A DNA stretch of 13,384 nt from Archaeoglobaceae archaeon (lineage in GTDB: Archaea > Halobacteriota > Archaeoglobi > Archaeoglobales > Archaeoglobaceae): contig JAMOMT010000070.1 of the NCBI GenBank assembly GCA_027066965.1, positions 1 to 13,384 of the forward strand, given 5' to 3'. The number at the start of each line of letters is the position of its first letter. Position 1 is the first letter of the stretch. This document shows, piece after piece, positions 6,019-13,384 of this stretch. The notes under the pieces were generated by a model. That model saw only the letters and a program-made list of their open reading frames with translations, was not told the DNA's origin and did no database searches. A program made the translations under genes and the position numbers.

Positions 6019-7332
6019 ATGCCACACTCTGACATTTACTGGAGTAGAGAAGAGGTAATGCCCGAAAAAGAGCTTGAAGAGCTGCAGATGAAGAGAGTCA
6101 GGTGGGTCATCAGGCACGCTTACGAGAACGTTCCCTTTTACCGCAGAAAGTTAAAGGAGGCTGGAATTCACCCAGACGACGTTAAAACGAGAGAGGATGT
6201 CGCTAAAATCCCGTTCACGACTAAGGAGGATTTGAGGGAGAACTACCCGTTCGGGCTGTTTGCAGTCCCAAAGGAGAAGGTCGTAAGAATCCACACATCG
6301 AGCGGCACATCTGGCAAACCGAAGGTTGTTGGCTACACTGCAAAAGACCTTGAGAACTGGATAGACATGGTCGCGAGATGCCTTTACATGGTGGGGTTGA
6401 GGGAGAAAGACGTTTTCCAGAACATGGTAAGCTACACTTTCTTCACTGGTGGGTTGGGCTTGCACTACGGAGCTGAGAGAATTGGGGCTATGGTCGTTCC
6501 CGCTGGAACTGGTAACACTGAGAAGCAGATCAGGTACATGCTCGACTTTGGAACTACAGCAATACACTGCACGCCCAGCTACGCGATGCACATAAAGGAG
6601 GTAGCCGAGGACATGGGGATTGAACCAAGCGAGATTGGACTGAGGATAGGCTGCTTTGGAGCCGAGCCCTGGAGCGAGAACACAAGGAAGAGGCTTGAGA
6701 ACGCTTTCGGCCTGAAAGCTTTCGACTCCTACGGCTTGAGCGAAATGAACGGCCCGGGAGTTGCCTTCGAGTGCCAGGAGCAAGATGGATTGCACATATG
6801 GGTGGATCACTACTTCGTCGAGCTGATAGACCCCGAGACGGGGGAAGTCGTGGGGGAGGGTGAGAAGGGAGAGTTGGTTCTCACACCTCTAACCAAGGAG
6901 GCTTTGCCCCTGCTGAGGTACAGGACTGGAGACTTGACTATGCTCATGACTGATAAGTGTGCTTGCGGGAGGACTCACCCGAGAATTCACAGGGTGTTCG
7001 GCAGGACGGACGATATGATAGTCGTTAGGGGAATAAACGTCTTCCCGAGCCAGATAGAGCACGTGCTGATGAGGATTCCCGAGGCTGGAGACCACTTCCA
7101 AGTCATAATAACTAGGAAGGGAACGCTTGACGAGATGACGGTTAAGGTGGAGGTCGTTGACGAAGTGTTTACGGGCGAGCTCTCCGATCTGGAGGCTCTC
7201 AGGAGGAAAATACAGAGCGAGCTGAAGAAGGAGCTGAACCTGAGAACGAACGTGGAGCTCGTGGAGAAGGGAACTCTGGAGAGGTTCAAGGGGAAGGCGA
7301 GGAGAGTTTTGGATTTGAGGGGGGAGCTGTAG
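6019..7332 (+). CDS. paaK: Phenylacetate-CoA ligase, AMP-forming
   Basis: Activates phenylacetate, or a related aryl acid, to its CoA thioester with ATP, via an acyl-adenylate, in the cytoplasm. At 437 residues it has the usual PaaK length, shorter than classical acyl-CoA synthetases. Marks: N-terminal YW...LQ...R...HAYENVPFYRRKL; ATP-binding loop TSSGTSGKPK at 93-102; SYGLSE at 237-242; YRTGD at 301-305; CACGRTHPRI at 314-323; GRTDDMIVVRGINVFPSQIE at 328-347 (hinge to the C-terminal domain); and GKARRV at 425-430 with the probable catalytic Lys426. The ATG at 6019 aligns with family N-termini and fits the TATA spacing; ATG 6058, preceded by GAAGAGGT, is a weaker alternative. The gene stands alone, divergent from a cytochrome, with no other phenylacetate genes in view. 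Some archaeal homologues act on indoleacetate or in aromatic amino acid metabolism, so the exact substrate is open. Confidence 0.92.
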   Translation: MPHSDIYWSREEVMPEKELEELQMKRVRWVIRHAYENVPFYRRKLKEAGIHPDDVKTREDVAKIPFTTKEDLRENYPFGLFAVPKEKVVRIHTSSGTSGKPKVVGYTAKDLENWIDMVARCLYMVGLREKDVFQNMVSYTFFTGGLGLHYGAERIGAMVVPAGTGNTEKQIRYMLDFGTTAIHCTPSYAMHIKEVAEDMGIEPSEIGLRIGCFGAEPWSENTRKRLENAFGLKAFDSYGLSEMNGPGVAFECQEQDGLHIWVDHYFVELIDPETGEVVGEGEKGELVLTPLTKEALPLLRYRTGDLTMLMTDKCACGRTHPRIHRVFGRTDDMIVVRGINVFPSQIEHVLMRIPEAGDHFQVIITRKGTLDEMTVKVEVVDEVFTGELSDLEALRRKIQSELKKELNLRTNVELVEKGTLERFKGKARRVLDLRGEL

Positions 7333-7352
7333 TTTTTTATTCTGTTTCCTTA
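7333..7352 (+). terminator. T-rich terminator of paaK
   Basis: Immediately after the TAG stop (7330-7332) the plus strand runs through six Ts and then further pyrimidine-rich T-tracts. This is a typical archaeal oligo-T terminator without a hairpin. Confidence 0.6.
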
Positions 7353-7442
7353 TATTTCGCCTTTTACGAATTTATAGGCAACAAGTCCAGCTGAAGTCAT
7401 TGACGTTGTATGTTAGTAAATACCCTTTACTGCTCAAGACCG

Positions 7443-7704
7443 TTATCTTGCTCTTACTTCTGCAGATTTTGAAGCAAGTTCAACGTCCTCTTTCACGAAC
7501 AGAACAACTTCGATTCCAAATTCATTCATAATGTTGTTCCAGATATTTCTCAATGTCACCACCGTACAGCTCAAAGTCCCATAAAATTTCTAAAGTGAAC
7601 TATGGCACGAGAGTTTGAAGTTCCACCCTCTCTCAACAAGCCACACCAGGCTTTTGATTGTATACTCATAACCCGTCTTCAGCGTTGAAGATCTCTCTGA
7701 CCAT
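7443..7704 (-). pseudogene. Decayed unidentified gene in the paaK-serB gap
   Basis: The 486-bp gap 7333-7818 has no intact gene, but its minus strand holds coding-like pieces that alternate between two frames. From ATG 7704: MVREIFNAED, then TGA at about 7666. Next, in the other frame, GYEYTIKSLVWLVERGWNF... to a TAG at 7590-7592. Then back in the first frame, EILWDFELYGGDIEKYLEQ..., ending in TGA near 7522. Finally, in the second frame, FGIEVVLFVKEDVELASKSA..., to TAA at 7443-7445. Joined, they give a natural-looking protein of about 85 residues, charged and with alternating strands and helices. The second frame also stays open upstream to about 7766, so the true start is uncertain. The family is not recognised. 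A decayed gene is likelier than sequencing error, because neighbouring long genes are intact. Confidence 0.45.
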
Positions 7705-7787
7705 TGAACAATTTTCGCGCTGAAATCTAAATTAGTGTATTTAATGAATCTCCACAAACAATACCATCAATACCAATACAGCCCCCA

Positions 7788-7800
7788 ATCAAAAAATCAA
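7788..7800 (-). terminator. T-tract terminator after serB
   Basis: About 23 nt past the serB stop codon the minus strand has a run of six Ts (7791-7796) inside GATTGATTTTTTGATTG. It is a plausible oligo-T termination site. Confidence 0.45.
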
Positions 7801-7818
7801 TCTCCTAACCCCTTCAAA

Positions 7819-9003
7819 TCAATCCCTCTTCCTCCTCTCCAAGTTCAGACCCAAAACCCCTGCAAGCCCGATCAGGTGATCCTTTGAGAGCGTTCCGTCG
7901 GCGACTTCCTTCAGGACTTTCTTGGCGTTGAACGCTATCCCCAGTCCAGCATTCTCGATCATTATCCTGTCGTTCGCTCCATCCCCAACAGCCACGACGT
8001 TCTCCTTGCTTATTCCCTCTTTCCTCGCGAGCTCCTCTATTATCCTCGCCTTCTCCTCCGCATCTATAATCCTACCCTTTATTCTGCCAGTGAGTTTTCC
8101 ATCCTCTATTTCGAGCTCGTTGCCAAATGCGTAATCCAAGCCAAGCTCTTCCTTCAGCCTATCGGTGAAGTAGGTAAAGCCCCCACTCACAAGAGCCACC
8201 TTGTAGCCGGATTCCTTCAGACTCTTTATCAGCTCTTTAGCCCCCTCTGTCAGCTTTATTTGCCCGTATATTCTCTCGAGGACTTCAACTGGCAGACCCT
8301 TTAGAAGTCTAACCCTCTCCTTCAAAGCGTCTTTGAAGTCTATCTCTCCCTTCATTGCTTTCTCGGTGAGCTTCTTTACCTCCTCCTCAACCCCAGCAGC
8401 CTTGGCGAGCTCATCTATAACCTCAGCGTCAACGAGAGTCGAGTCCATGTCGAAGACTATCAGCCTTTTGTTCCTCTTGAAGAGCTCGTAGGGCTGTATG
8501 ACTACATCGAGCCCCTCGTTCTCCACCTCTTCCTTCAGTCTCTTTCTGAGCAAGTCCTCATCGCTCTTTCTCAAGTCAACCAAAAATTCTATCGTTATCA
8601 GCCGGTCCCTCGCTGTAAGAGTTGTTCTCTCGACGTTTATGCCAAGCTGGTATAGAATGGAGGTTATGGCGTGGACAATTCCAACCCTGTCCTCACCGAT
8701 AACAGTCAGAACGTAGAGGTTTTTTCCGTCCTCTTCACCCTTTCCTTCTTCCCCGCCCTCCTTTGACTCAAGTAGTATCAGCTCCACTTTAACTCCCTTA
8801 CTCCTTCCAGCACACTCAAGCTCCCTTTCGACCTCGTTCAGGTCGATATTTTGGAACTCGGCAACTATGAACATGACGAAAAAACCATGAAAAACTCTCT
8901 GCTCTATGTCGATTATGTTCATCCCGTGCTTGGCAAGAACTCCAGAAACCTCACAGATTATTCCCGGCTTATCCTCGCCGTAAACTACTACTCCAGCTTT
9001 CAC
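7819..9003 (-). CDS. serB: Phosphoserine phosphatase with two N-terminal ACT domains
   Basis: Hydrolyses O-phosphoserine to serine, the last step of the phosphorylated serine pathway from 3-phosphoglycerate. It has 394 residues. The first ACT domain covers about 1-78 (GEDKPGIICEVSGVLAKHGMNI), followed by a Gly/Glu-rich linker at 80-94. The second ACT domain covers about 96-170 (GEDRVGIVHAITSILYQLGINV). The HAD phosphatase domain covers about 178-390, with motif I DMDST at 185-189 (nucleophile Asp185, acid-base Asp187), motif II SGG at 273-275, motif III Lys318 and motif IV GDGAND at 340-345. All catalytic residues are present. The ACT pair suggests feedback control by an amino acid, probably serine; this is known for the domain type, not shown here. 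The start is a GTG at 9003, placed at the expected start of a leaderless mRNA and just before the conserved ACT strand. It has its own promoter downstream of the mannosidase gene. Confidence 0.95.
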   Translation of the reverse strand: MKAGVVVYGEDKPGIICEVSGVLAKHGMNIIDIEQRVFHGFFVMFIVAEFQNIDLNEVERELECAGRSKGVKVELILLESKEGGEEGKGEEDGKNLYVLTVIGEDRVGIVHAITSILYQLGINVERTTLTARDRLITIEFLVDLRKSDEDLLRKRLKEEVENEGLDVVIQPYELFKRNKRLIVFDMDSTLVDAEVIDELAKAAGVEEEVKKLTEKAMKGEIDFKDALKERVRLLKGLPVEVLERIYGQIKLTEGAKELIKSLKESGYKVALVSGGFTYFTDRLKEELGLDYAFGNELEIEDGKLTGRIKGRIIDAEEKARIIEELARKEGISKENVVAVGDGANDRIMIENAGLGIAFNAKKVLKEVADGTLSKDHLIGLAGVLGLNLERRKRD

Positions 9004-9026
9004 CCGCCGTAACTAATGCTGAAAGA

Positions 9027-9034
9027 GTATAAAT
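9027..9034 (-). promoter_or_regulatory. TATA box of serB, leaderless GTG start
   Basis: The minus strand reads ATTTATAC, centred about 27 nt upstream of the GTG at 9003. It places transcription at or one base from the start codon and is the main support for a GTG start. It lies between the mannosidase terminator and serB. Confidence 0.65.
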
Positions 9035-9095
9035 TTTTGCCGAGTTCGCTTCGGTGAGTCTTTAGTAAACGAATATAGTAAAAATACACAACAAC

Positions 9096-9109
9096 AAAAT
9101 AAAAAATAA
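9096..9109 (-). terminator. T-rich terminator after the mannosidase gene
   Basis: Directly after the TGA stop (9110-9112) the minus strand reads TTATTTTTTATTTTG, with a run of six Ts and one of four. This fits archaeal oligo-T termination and separates the gene from serB. Confidence 0.55.
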
Positions 9110-11722
9110 TCACTCAGAAAGCTTAACTTTCAGTGTAACTATCTCGAACTTTCCTATCTCGAACCTCAGCTTTCTCCCCTCGACCTCAATATGCCTTGCT
9201 TGTTCGAGCTCGTCCTCTATCAGGTTTAACTCCTTAACATCCTCCACATCCCTGAAGAACTCGATTTCGACCTCCTTGCTCTCACCCTCAGCCTCGTAAA
9301 CTCTAAGAACGACCTCGTTCTCTTTTGCATTAACTCCAACTTTTAAAGCCGTAAGGATCACACTCTCAGGCCTAACCGAGACGAAACTCACGGCCTCAGG
9401 GTAGCTCGCATCCCTGCTCACTTGCATCGAAACGAGGGGGTAGTTAAACTCGTATCCAACTTTGTAAGATTTTGCGTCTCTCCAGTCTCCGTCGTGAGGA
9501 TAAACTGAGTAGTGGAACTCATACCTCTTTAGCTCCATCGCATCGGGGACAGGTATAACCGGCCCCTCCTTTCCATGAGAGAGCAGGTCAACGCTCCTCA
9601 GCAGAGTTAAGTAAACACAGTTGTCTCTCACTTCGTTCTCCGGATTTCCCCTGTTGATTATTGTCAGCCCCTTCTTGCCGTCGCTGTAGTCTATCCACCT
9701 GAGAGAAGGATAAACTCCAGAGGGTTTCTCGACCCAGCCCTCGGGGTTGAAGTAGTAAGTATTCGTCCTCCTACTTATCGCCCCAAACTGGGTCTCGCAA
9801 ACGTAGTCCTCGCTAAATATACTCGTCCTAAAGCGCGTCCTTATCCTCGTCCTCGGATGCCTGTTGTTTATCGTCGTAACGAAGTCTATCCTCGGCAGGT
9901 CTCTGTAGATTACGATCTTCTTGTCTATAGTTATGTAGTTATGCCTCCAGAACACGGGCTTCCATTTGTCCGTAAGCCTGTACGGCCATATGAGCGAGTA
10001 ATATCTGGTGGTCACGTTGATTATGAATCTAAGAGGGGTTCTCTCAACGCTTATGTTCTCGACGTCGAACCTTCCAAACCTTATTCCTTCCCCTCCCTCG
10101 GTGTGGACTGGAGTGTCGATGTCCTCTATGTGGTGGTAGAGGTTTCCAGCCTCGCTCTCCACGACTATCTCGTTTCCCTCGACGAATATCTCTTCCCCAT
10201 CTCTGAACACCATTATCAGACCGTTTTCGGGGGAATAGTGGACATTGAAGAAACTATTTGAAACGACATTCGCCTTCTCCCTCAGAGGTTTAGCAACCTC
10301 CGCTGGCTCGAAGTCTATTAGTCTGTAAACTCTGAAGCCAAGAGGTGGGACTTTCGCGACGAACCCTATCCTCGCGTACCTGAGTGTTCCGTCGTAGTAT
10401 CTGCTCTCCTTGATTACCTCCACCTTTCTCTCGTCCTTGCCGCTCTTCACACCCCTTATGTCCCTGATTGCTCCCCTGTCGAAGGAGAGGTCGACTTCGA
10501 CCCAGTTCTCTACCTCCCAAGAGAGGGGGTTGAACACAACGAGGTCGCCGCTGCACTCACCTTTACCCTCGTAACACTTCAGTATCTCAGAAAGAGTTTC
10601 TTTCAGCAGGTGGGGTATCTTGACTCTTAGGAAGTCCACATTATACCTAACCTCGGTGTAGCCGTCATCCGCTCCAGTTCCCGGTATGACGTCGTGGAAG
10701 GCGTTGAACAGGATTTTCCTCCAGCAGTTTTCAAGTTCCTCCTCGTGCATGCACTTGCAGACGAGGTAGCATATTGCGTCGAACCTTTCAAGCGTTAGCA
10801 GAGAACTTTCGAGCTCTCTCTGGTTCATCTTTATCCATATTCTACTCGAAGCCGTGTCGGGGAATACAGGGGAGTACTTTCCACAGTACATCTCCCCCCT
10901 CCTGACTGGAAGTTTGTCTGCGTACTTCTCAACCTCCCTGAAGAACTCAACCGGAGTTGCTATCCTCATCTCAGAGTCCTCGTGCGTCCTATTCCAGGCT
11001 TCAACAGCCTCGACGACCTCTTCCTGAGGAGGGGTGGAGCCACTACCGGAAGGCATCAGAATGTGCCTTCCAAAAGCGCACTCCTTCAAAACCCTATAAC
11101 TTTCCTCGAACCTGCTTATGTAAAGTCCAGCCCTGTATCCAAGAGGAAAGCTGTGGGCTATTATCCTCGTCCCATCCAGTCCCTCCCAAAGGAACTCTGA
11201 CGGCTCTCTCTCAGAATAGCCCCTGCGAAAAGCAACATACTTGTAACCGCTCTTCCTGTATATTTGGGGAAGCTGGGCGTTGAGGCCGAACCCATCTGCC
11301 TGCCACATTACCACGGCTTCGAAGCCGAACTTCTCCCTCAAGTACCTCTTTCCGACGAGAATCTCCCTTACGAGAGTTTCCTCCTGAGGAAGCATTGTAT
11401 CTGGCATCAGGTACTCCCCGTCTGCAACTTCTATCCTTCCTTCTCTGATGTACTCCCCAATCTTTTCGAACAGCTCGGGGTAGCGATTTTCTATTTCCTC
11501 AAGCAGAAAAGTCTGCTCGATTAGAAACTTGTATTCCGGTTTCCTCTCCATTATCTCCACGACTTTCTTTAAGATAAAATCAATATTGATATAAAAATAG
11601 TCCTCCTTGGTAAATACCCAAACGGCATCATAGTGCGTATGAGGTACGACATATATTATATCCTTTTCTGACTCCTGACTCTCCTCTCGAATCTCCGTCT
11701 GCAAGCCCGCCTGCGAGCCCAT
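9110..11722 (-). CDS. GH38 family alpha-mannosidase
   Basis: Retaining alpha-mannosidase of glycoside hydrolase family 38, 870 residues, without a signal peptide and so probably cytoplasmic. The catalytic domain holds VVPHTHYDAVW at 25-35, with zinc ligands His28/His30-type and Asp32. WQADGFGLNAQLPQI at 140-154 has Asp143 as the likely nucleophile, in the place of the usual WQIDPFG or PDSFGQSAQLPQI. NAFHDVIPGTG at 340-350 supplies the second His/Asp pair. The beta-rich C-terminal half (about 395-868) is the usual GH38 sugar-binding region. The start at ATG 11722 has a GAGGTG Shine-Dalgarno and a TATA box. The gene follows glycerate kinase on the same strand, 99 bp apart. The WVFTKED stretch after the first motif recalls the bacterial MngB group (6-phosphomannosylglycerate hydrolase), which, with glycerate kinase next door, makes mannosylglycerate a candidate substrate. 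Glycan or oligomannose trimming is the alternative. Confidence 0.93.
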   Translation of the reverse strand: MGSQAGLQTEIREESQESEKDIIYVVPHTHYDAVWVFTKEDYFYINIDFILKKVVEIMERKPEYKFLIEQTFLLEEIENRYPELFEKIGEYIREGRIEVADGEYLMPDTMLPQEETLVREILVGKRYLREKFGFEAVVMWQADGFGLNAQLPQIYRKSGYKYVAFRRGYSEREPSEFLWEGLDGTRIIAHSFPLGYRAGLYISRFEESYRVLKECAFGRHILMPSGSGSTPPQEEVVEAVEAWNRTHEDSEMRIATPVEFFREVEKYADKLPVRRGEMYCGKYSPVFPDTASSRIWIKMNQRELESSLLTLERFDAICYLVCKCMHEEELENCWRKILFNAFHDVIPGTGADDGYTEVRYNVDFLRVKIPHLLKETLSEILKCYEGKGECSGDLVVFNPLSWEVENWVEVDLSFDRGAIRDIRGVKSGKDERKVEVIKESRYYDGTLRYARIGFVAKVPPLGFRVYRLIDFEPAEVAKPLREKANVVSNSFFNVHYSPENGLIMVFRDGEEIFVEGNEIVVESEAGNLYHHIEDIDTPVHTEGGEGIRFGRFDVENISVERTPLRFIINVTTRYYSLIWPYRLTDKWKPVFWRHNYITIDKKIVIYRDLPRIDFVTTINNRHPRTRIRTRFRTSIFSEDYVCETQFGAISRRTNTYYFNPEGWVEKPSGVYPSLRWIDYSDGKKGLTIINRGNPENEVRDNCVYLTLLRSVDLLSHGKEGPVIPVPDAMELKRYEFHYSVYPHDGDWRDAKSYKVGYEFNYPLVSMQVSRDASYPEAVSFVSVRPESVILTALKVGVNAKENEVVLRVYEAEGESKEVEIEFFRDVEDVKELNLIEDELEQARHIEVEGRKLRFEIGKFEIVTLKVKLSE

Positions 11723-11727
11723 TCGAC

Positions 11728-11733
11728 CACCTC
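11728..11733 (-). promoter_or_regulatory. Shine-Dalgarno of the mannosidase gene
   Basis: The minus strand reads GAGGTG, ending 5 nt before the ATG at 11722. Together with the TATA box it implies a short leader of about 13 nt. Confidence 0.65.
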
Positions 11734-11758
11734 TGCCCTCAAAATTATAGACAAAAAA

Positions 11759-11766
11759 TTATATAA
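11759..11766 (-). promoter_or_regulatory. TATA box of the mannosidase gene
   Basis: The minus strand reads TTATATAA, centred about 40 nt upstream of ATG 11722. It predicts a start near 11736, just ahead of the Shine-Dalgarno. The gene therefore probably has its own promoter, although it lies only 99 bp after glycerate kinase. Confidence 0.55.
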
Positions 11767-11821
11767 CCGTTCGTAAATTCATCATCATATGATTTTCATT
11801 GCTTTCTCCATTTCTCGCAGT

Positions 11822-13231
11822 TTAGACCGTACTAAGACACCGAGAAGGAGAGATTAGAACAACAACGAGAGAGTTCACGTTCGTGTCCGTTGGACCTGTG
11901 ATGACGAGAGCATTTCCAGCTTTCAGAGCTTCATAAGCGTTGTGGTTTCTGAGTTCTTTTAGAGGATCCATTCCAGCTCTCTCGATTCTCTCCCAGGTGT
12001 CTGCAGACGTCAAACCTCCAGCAGCGTCCGTAGGTCCGTCAGTCCCGTCGGTATCGATCGCTATTGCACAAACACCGCAGCTTCCAGAAACTTTCCTAGC
12101 AAACCCAAGTGCAAGCTCCTGATTTGGTCCTCCCTTTCCGCCTTTTCCGCTTTCGCCGCAAAACGTGACTGTAGTCTCCCCTCCAAACACGAGGGCCACC
12201 TTCTCCATGCGCTTCCCGAACTCAAGTGCTATAGAAGCTATAACTACGCCAGCGTCCTTCGCCTCCCCTTCGAGCACCGAACTCATAACAAAAGGCTTAA
12301 AACCTAGTTCCTCAGCCTTCTCTGCTGCAAAGCCACAAACTTTCGAAGAACTGCATATCAGAACGTTCACGACGTTATCCAAGCTCTCTTTAAGTGTCTC
12401 TTCCACTTCACCTCTCAATCCTCTTTCGAGATGCCTCCTTACAGACTCTGGAACTCTGTCCCATATCCCGTAGTTCTTCAGTATCCTGACTGCATCTTCA
12501 AAAGTCGTAGGATCTTTCACGCTTATGCCAGAAGCTATCGCCTCCAGATTATCACCAACGACATCCGAGATTATCAAAGCGAGAACCTTTCCTCTCACCC
12601 TCTTAACGAATTTTCCACCCTTAACGGCAGATATATGCTTTCTTACCGTGTTTATCTCCTGAATTCTCGCTCCGCTCTTCAGCAAAAGCTCGTACGTTTT
12701 TATTTTGTCCTCAAGACTTATTCCCTTCTCTGGCATAGCGAAAAGAGCTGATCCTCCACCAGAAACAAGCAGCAGCAGAAGGTCGTTCTTTCCAACCTTT
12801 TCTGCCACTTCTAGTCCCCTTTCAGCCCCTTTAAGAGAGTTCTCGTCCGGAACTGGGTGCCCAGCCTCTATTACTTCCATCACTCCTACTCTACTGGACT
12901 GAGAATAGCCGTACTTCGTAACGACGACCCCATCCTCTATCCTGTCTTCCAGTAGCTCGCTCACAGCCTTCGCCATAGGATAGGCTGCCTTACCCAGTGC
13001 AACGACGTAAGCCTTATCGAAGTCGAATGTTCTGCCGTCCTTCGTTTTAAGCGATCCGTTTTCAAGAGTTAAGTAATCGAGAACGAGCTTCTCTGGATTT
13101 GCCATACTAACTGCATGCTCGGCTATAAGAATGGCACTTTCTCTCAGCTCCCTCTCCACACCGGAGTAGTCGGACAGGAGCTCTTCCCTGTTTTTTACAG
13201 ATACAGAACCAGAAGTCGAATTTGAAGTCAT
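11822..13231 (-). CDS. Glycerate 2-kinase, MOFRL family
   Basis: Phosphorylates D-glycerate with ATP to 2-phosphoglycerate. From ATG 13231 the product has 469 residues, slightly longer than the roughly 440 usual in archaea. The N-terminal domain holds ALGKAAYPMA (Lys81, a likely catalytic lysine), AGHPVPDE at 123-130, VSGGGSALF at 156-164 and IISDVVGDNLEAIASG at 220-235. The C-terminal MOFRL domain holds FGGETTV at 349-355, GGPNQELALGFA at 367-378, DTDGTDGPTDAAGG at 393-406 and TGPTDTNVNSL at 445-455. ATG 13231 is chosen because a TATA box is centred about 26 nt upstream and the conserved core begins about 30 residues later. The frame stays open to another ATG exactly at the window edge (13384), giving a 520-residue alternative with an unconvincing basic N-terminus. 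It belongs to sugar acid or glycerate salvage, and may accept glycerate released by the neighbouring mannosidase. Confidence 0.9.
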   Translation of the reverse strand: MTSNSTSGSVSVKNREELLSDYSGVERELRESAILIAEHAVSMANPEKLVLDYLTLENGSLKTKDGRTFDFDKAYVVALGKAAYPMAKAVSELLEDRIEDGVVVTKYGYSQSSRVGVMEVIEAGHPVPDENSLKGAERGLEVAEKVGKNDLLLLLVSGGGSALFAMPEKGISLEDKIKTYELLLKSGARIQEINTVRKHISAVKGGKFVKRVRGKVLALIISDVVGDNLEAIASGISVKDPTTFEDAVRILKNYGIWDRVPESVRRHLERGLRGEVEETLKESLDNVVNVLICSSSKVCGFAAEKAEELGFKPFVMSSVLEGEAKDAGVVIASIALEFGKRMEKVALVFGGETTVTFCGESGKGGKGGPNQELALGFARKVSGSCGVCAIAIDTDGTDGPTDAAGGLTSADTWERIERAGMDPLKELRNHNAYEALKAGNALVITGPTDTNVNSLVVVLISPSRCLSTV

Positions 13232-13253
13232 TGAAAGGATTTGCACAATTCTG

Positions 13254-13261
13254 CATAAATC
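13254..13261 (-). promoter_or_regulatory. TATA box of glycerate kinase, leaderless transcript
   Basis: The minus strand reads GATTTATG, centred about 26 nt upstream of ATG 13231. It predicts transcription from the start codon itself and argues against the longer reading from 13384. A TGA (13260-13262) that ends a different minus-strand frame overlaps it. Confidence 0.5.
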
Positions 13262-13384
13262 AGATTCGATTTGATTGTCCTTTCCTGCTACTTTCCAGAA
13301 AGTTTTCGCAGCTACAGCTACCCTCGCTTGCTTCTTCCGCCAGAATGTGCAGACGATACGCCTTGCAAGCTCCGATACATTCAT

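Noticed and set aside
5887..6117. N-terminal extension of the cytochrome frame to an ATG at 6117
   Set aside because: It would run through both promoters and into the coding start of paaK, and would bury the signal peptide; the TATA box fits ATG 5886.
7759..7778. Short tandem CAATACCAT/CAATACCA repeat
   Set aside because: Two copies only, in low-complexity AT-rich spacer; no sign of a CRISPR or regulatory array.
11775..11795. ATGATGA resembling a C box of a C/D sRNA, minus strand
   Set aside because: No D box (CTGA) and no paired C'/D' elements at a suitable distance.

Overview
The window looks like a chromosomal segment of a hyperthermophilic euryarchaeon, most likely of the Archaeoglobales (the Archaeoglobus, Ferroglobus and Geoglobus group). 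Four things point there: an archaeal-type phosphoglycerate kinase; a phosphoserine phosphatase with two ACT domains in front of the HAD domain; a secreted multihaem cytochrome c next to a phenylacetate-CoA ligase; and promoters with a TATA box centred about 24-27 nt upstream of the start codon, which implies leaderless mRNAs. Proteins are rich in Glu, Lys, Arg and Val, and AGA/AGG arginine codons dominate. The taxon is an inference, not a database match.

Layout. 1-783 (+): 3' part of a mannosyl-3-phosphoglycerate phosphatase. 830-1054 (-): small gene broken by two compensating frameshifts, resembling an amphi-Trp domain protein. 1168-2736 (-): membrane-anchored extracytoplasmic TPR protein with ten N-glycosylation sequons. 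2994-4220 (+): phosphoglycerate kinase. 4354-5265 (+): unrecognised protein with a DUF5752-like C-terminus. 5272-5886 (-): secreted cytochrome with five CXXCH motifs and one CXCH motif. 6019-7332 (+): phenylacetate-CoA ligase, divergent from the cytochrome. 7443-7704 (-): second decayed gene, in an otherwise empty 486-bp gap. 7819-9003 (-): SerB. 9110-11722 (-): GH38 alpha-mannosidase. 11822-13231 (-): glycerate 2-kinase. No tRNA, rRNA, CRISPR array, transposase or integrase was seen.

How the genes may work together. Four enzymes touch the phosphoglycerate node: PGK makes 3-phosphoglycerate, MPGP completes synthesis of mannosylglycerate (built on 3-phosphoglycerate), SerB ends the serine branch from 3-phosphoglycerate, and glycerate kinase returns glycerate to 2-phosphoglycerate. 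The GH38 mannosidase lies directly downstream of glycerate kinase on the same strand. If it hydrolyses mannosylglycerate, the window would hold both the last step of making this compatible solute and the two steps of salvaging it. This is the most interesting system-level hypothesis here, but the substrate of the GH38 enzyme is not proven by sequence. The cytochrome and phenylacetate-CoA ligase fit a lifestyle of aromatic or organic acid oxidation coupled to an external acceptor such as Fe(III), again by inference.
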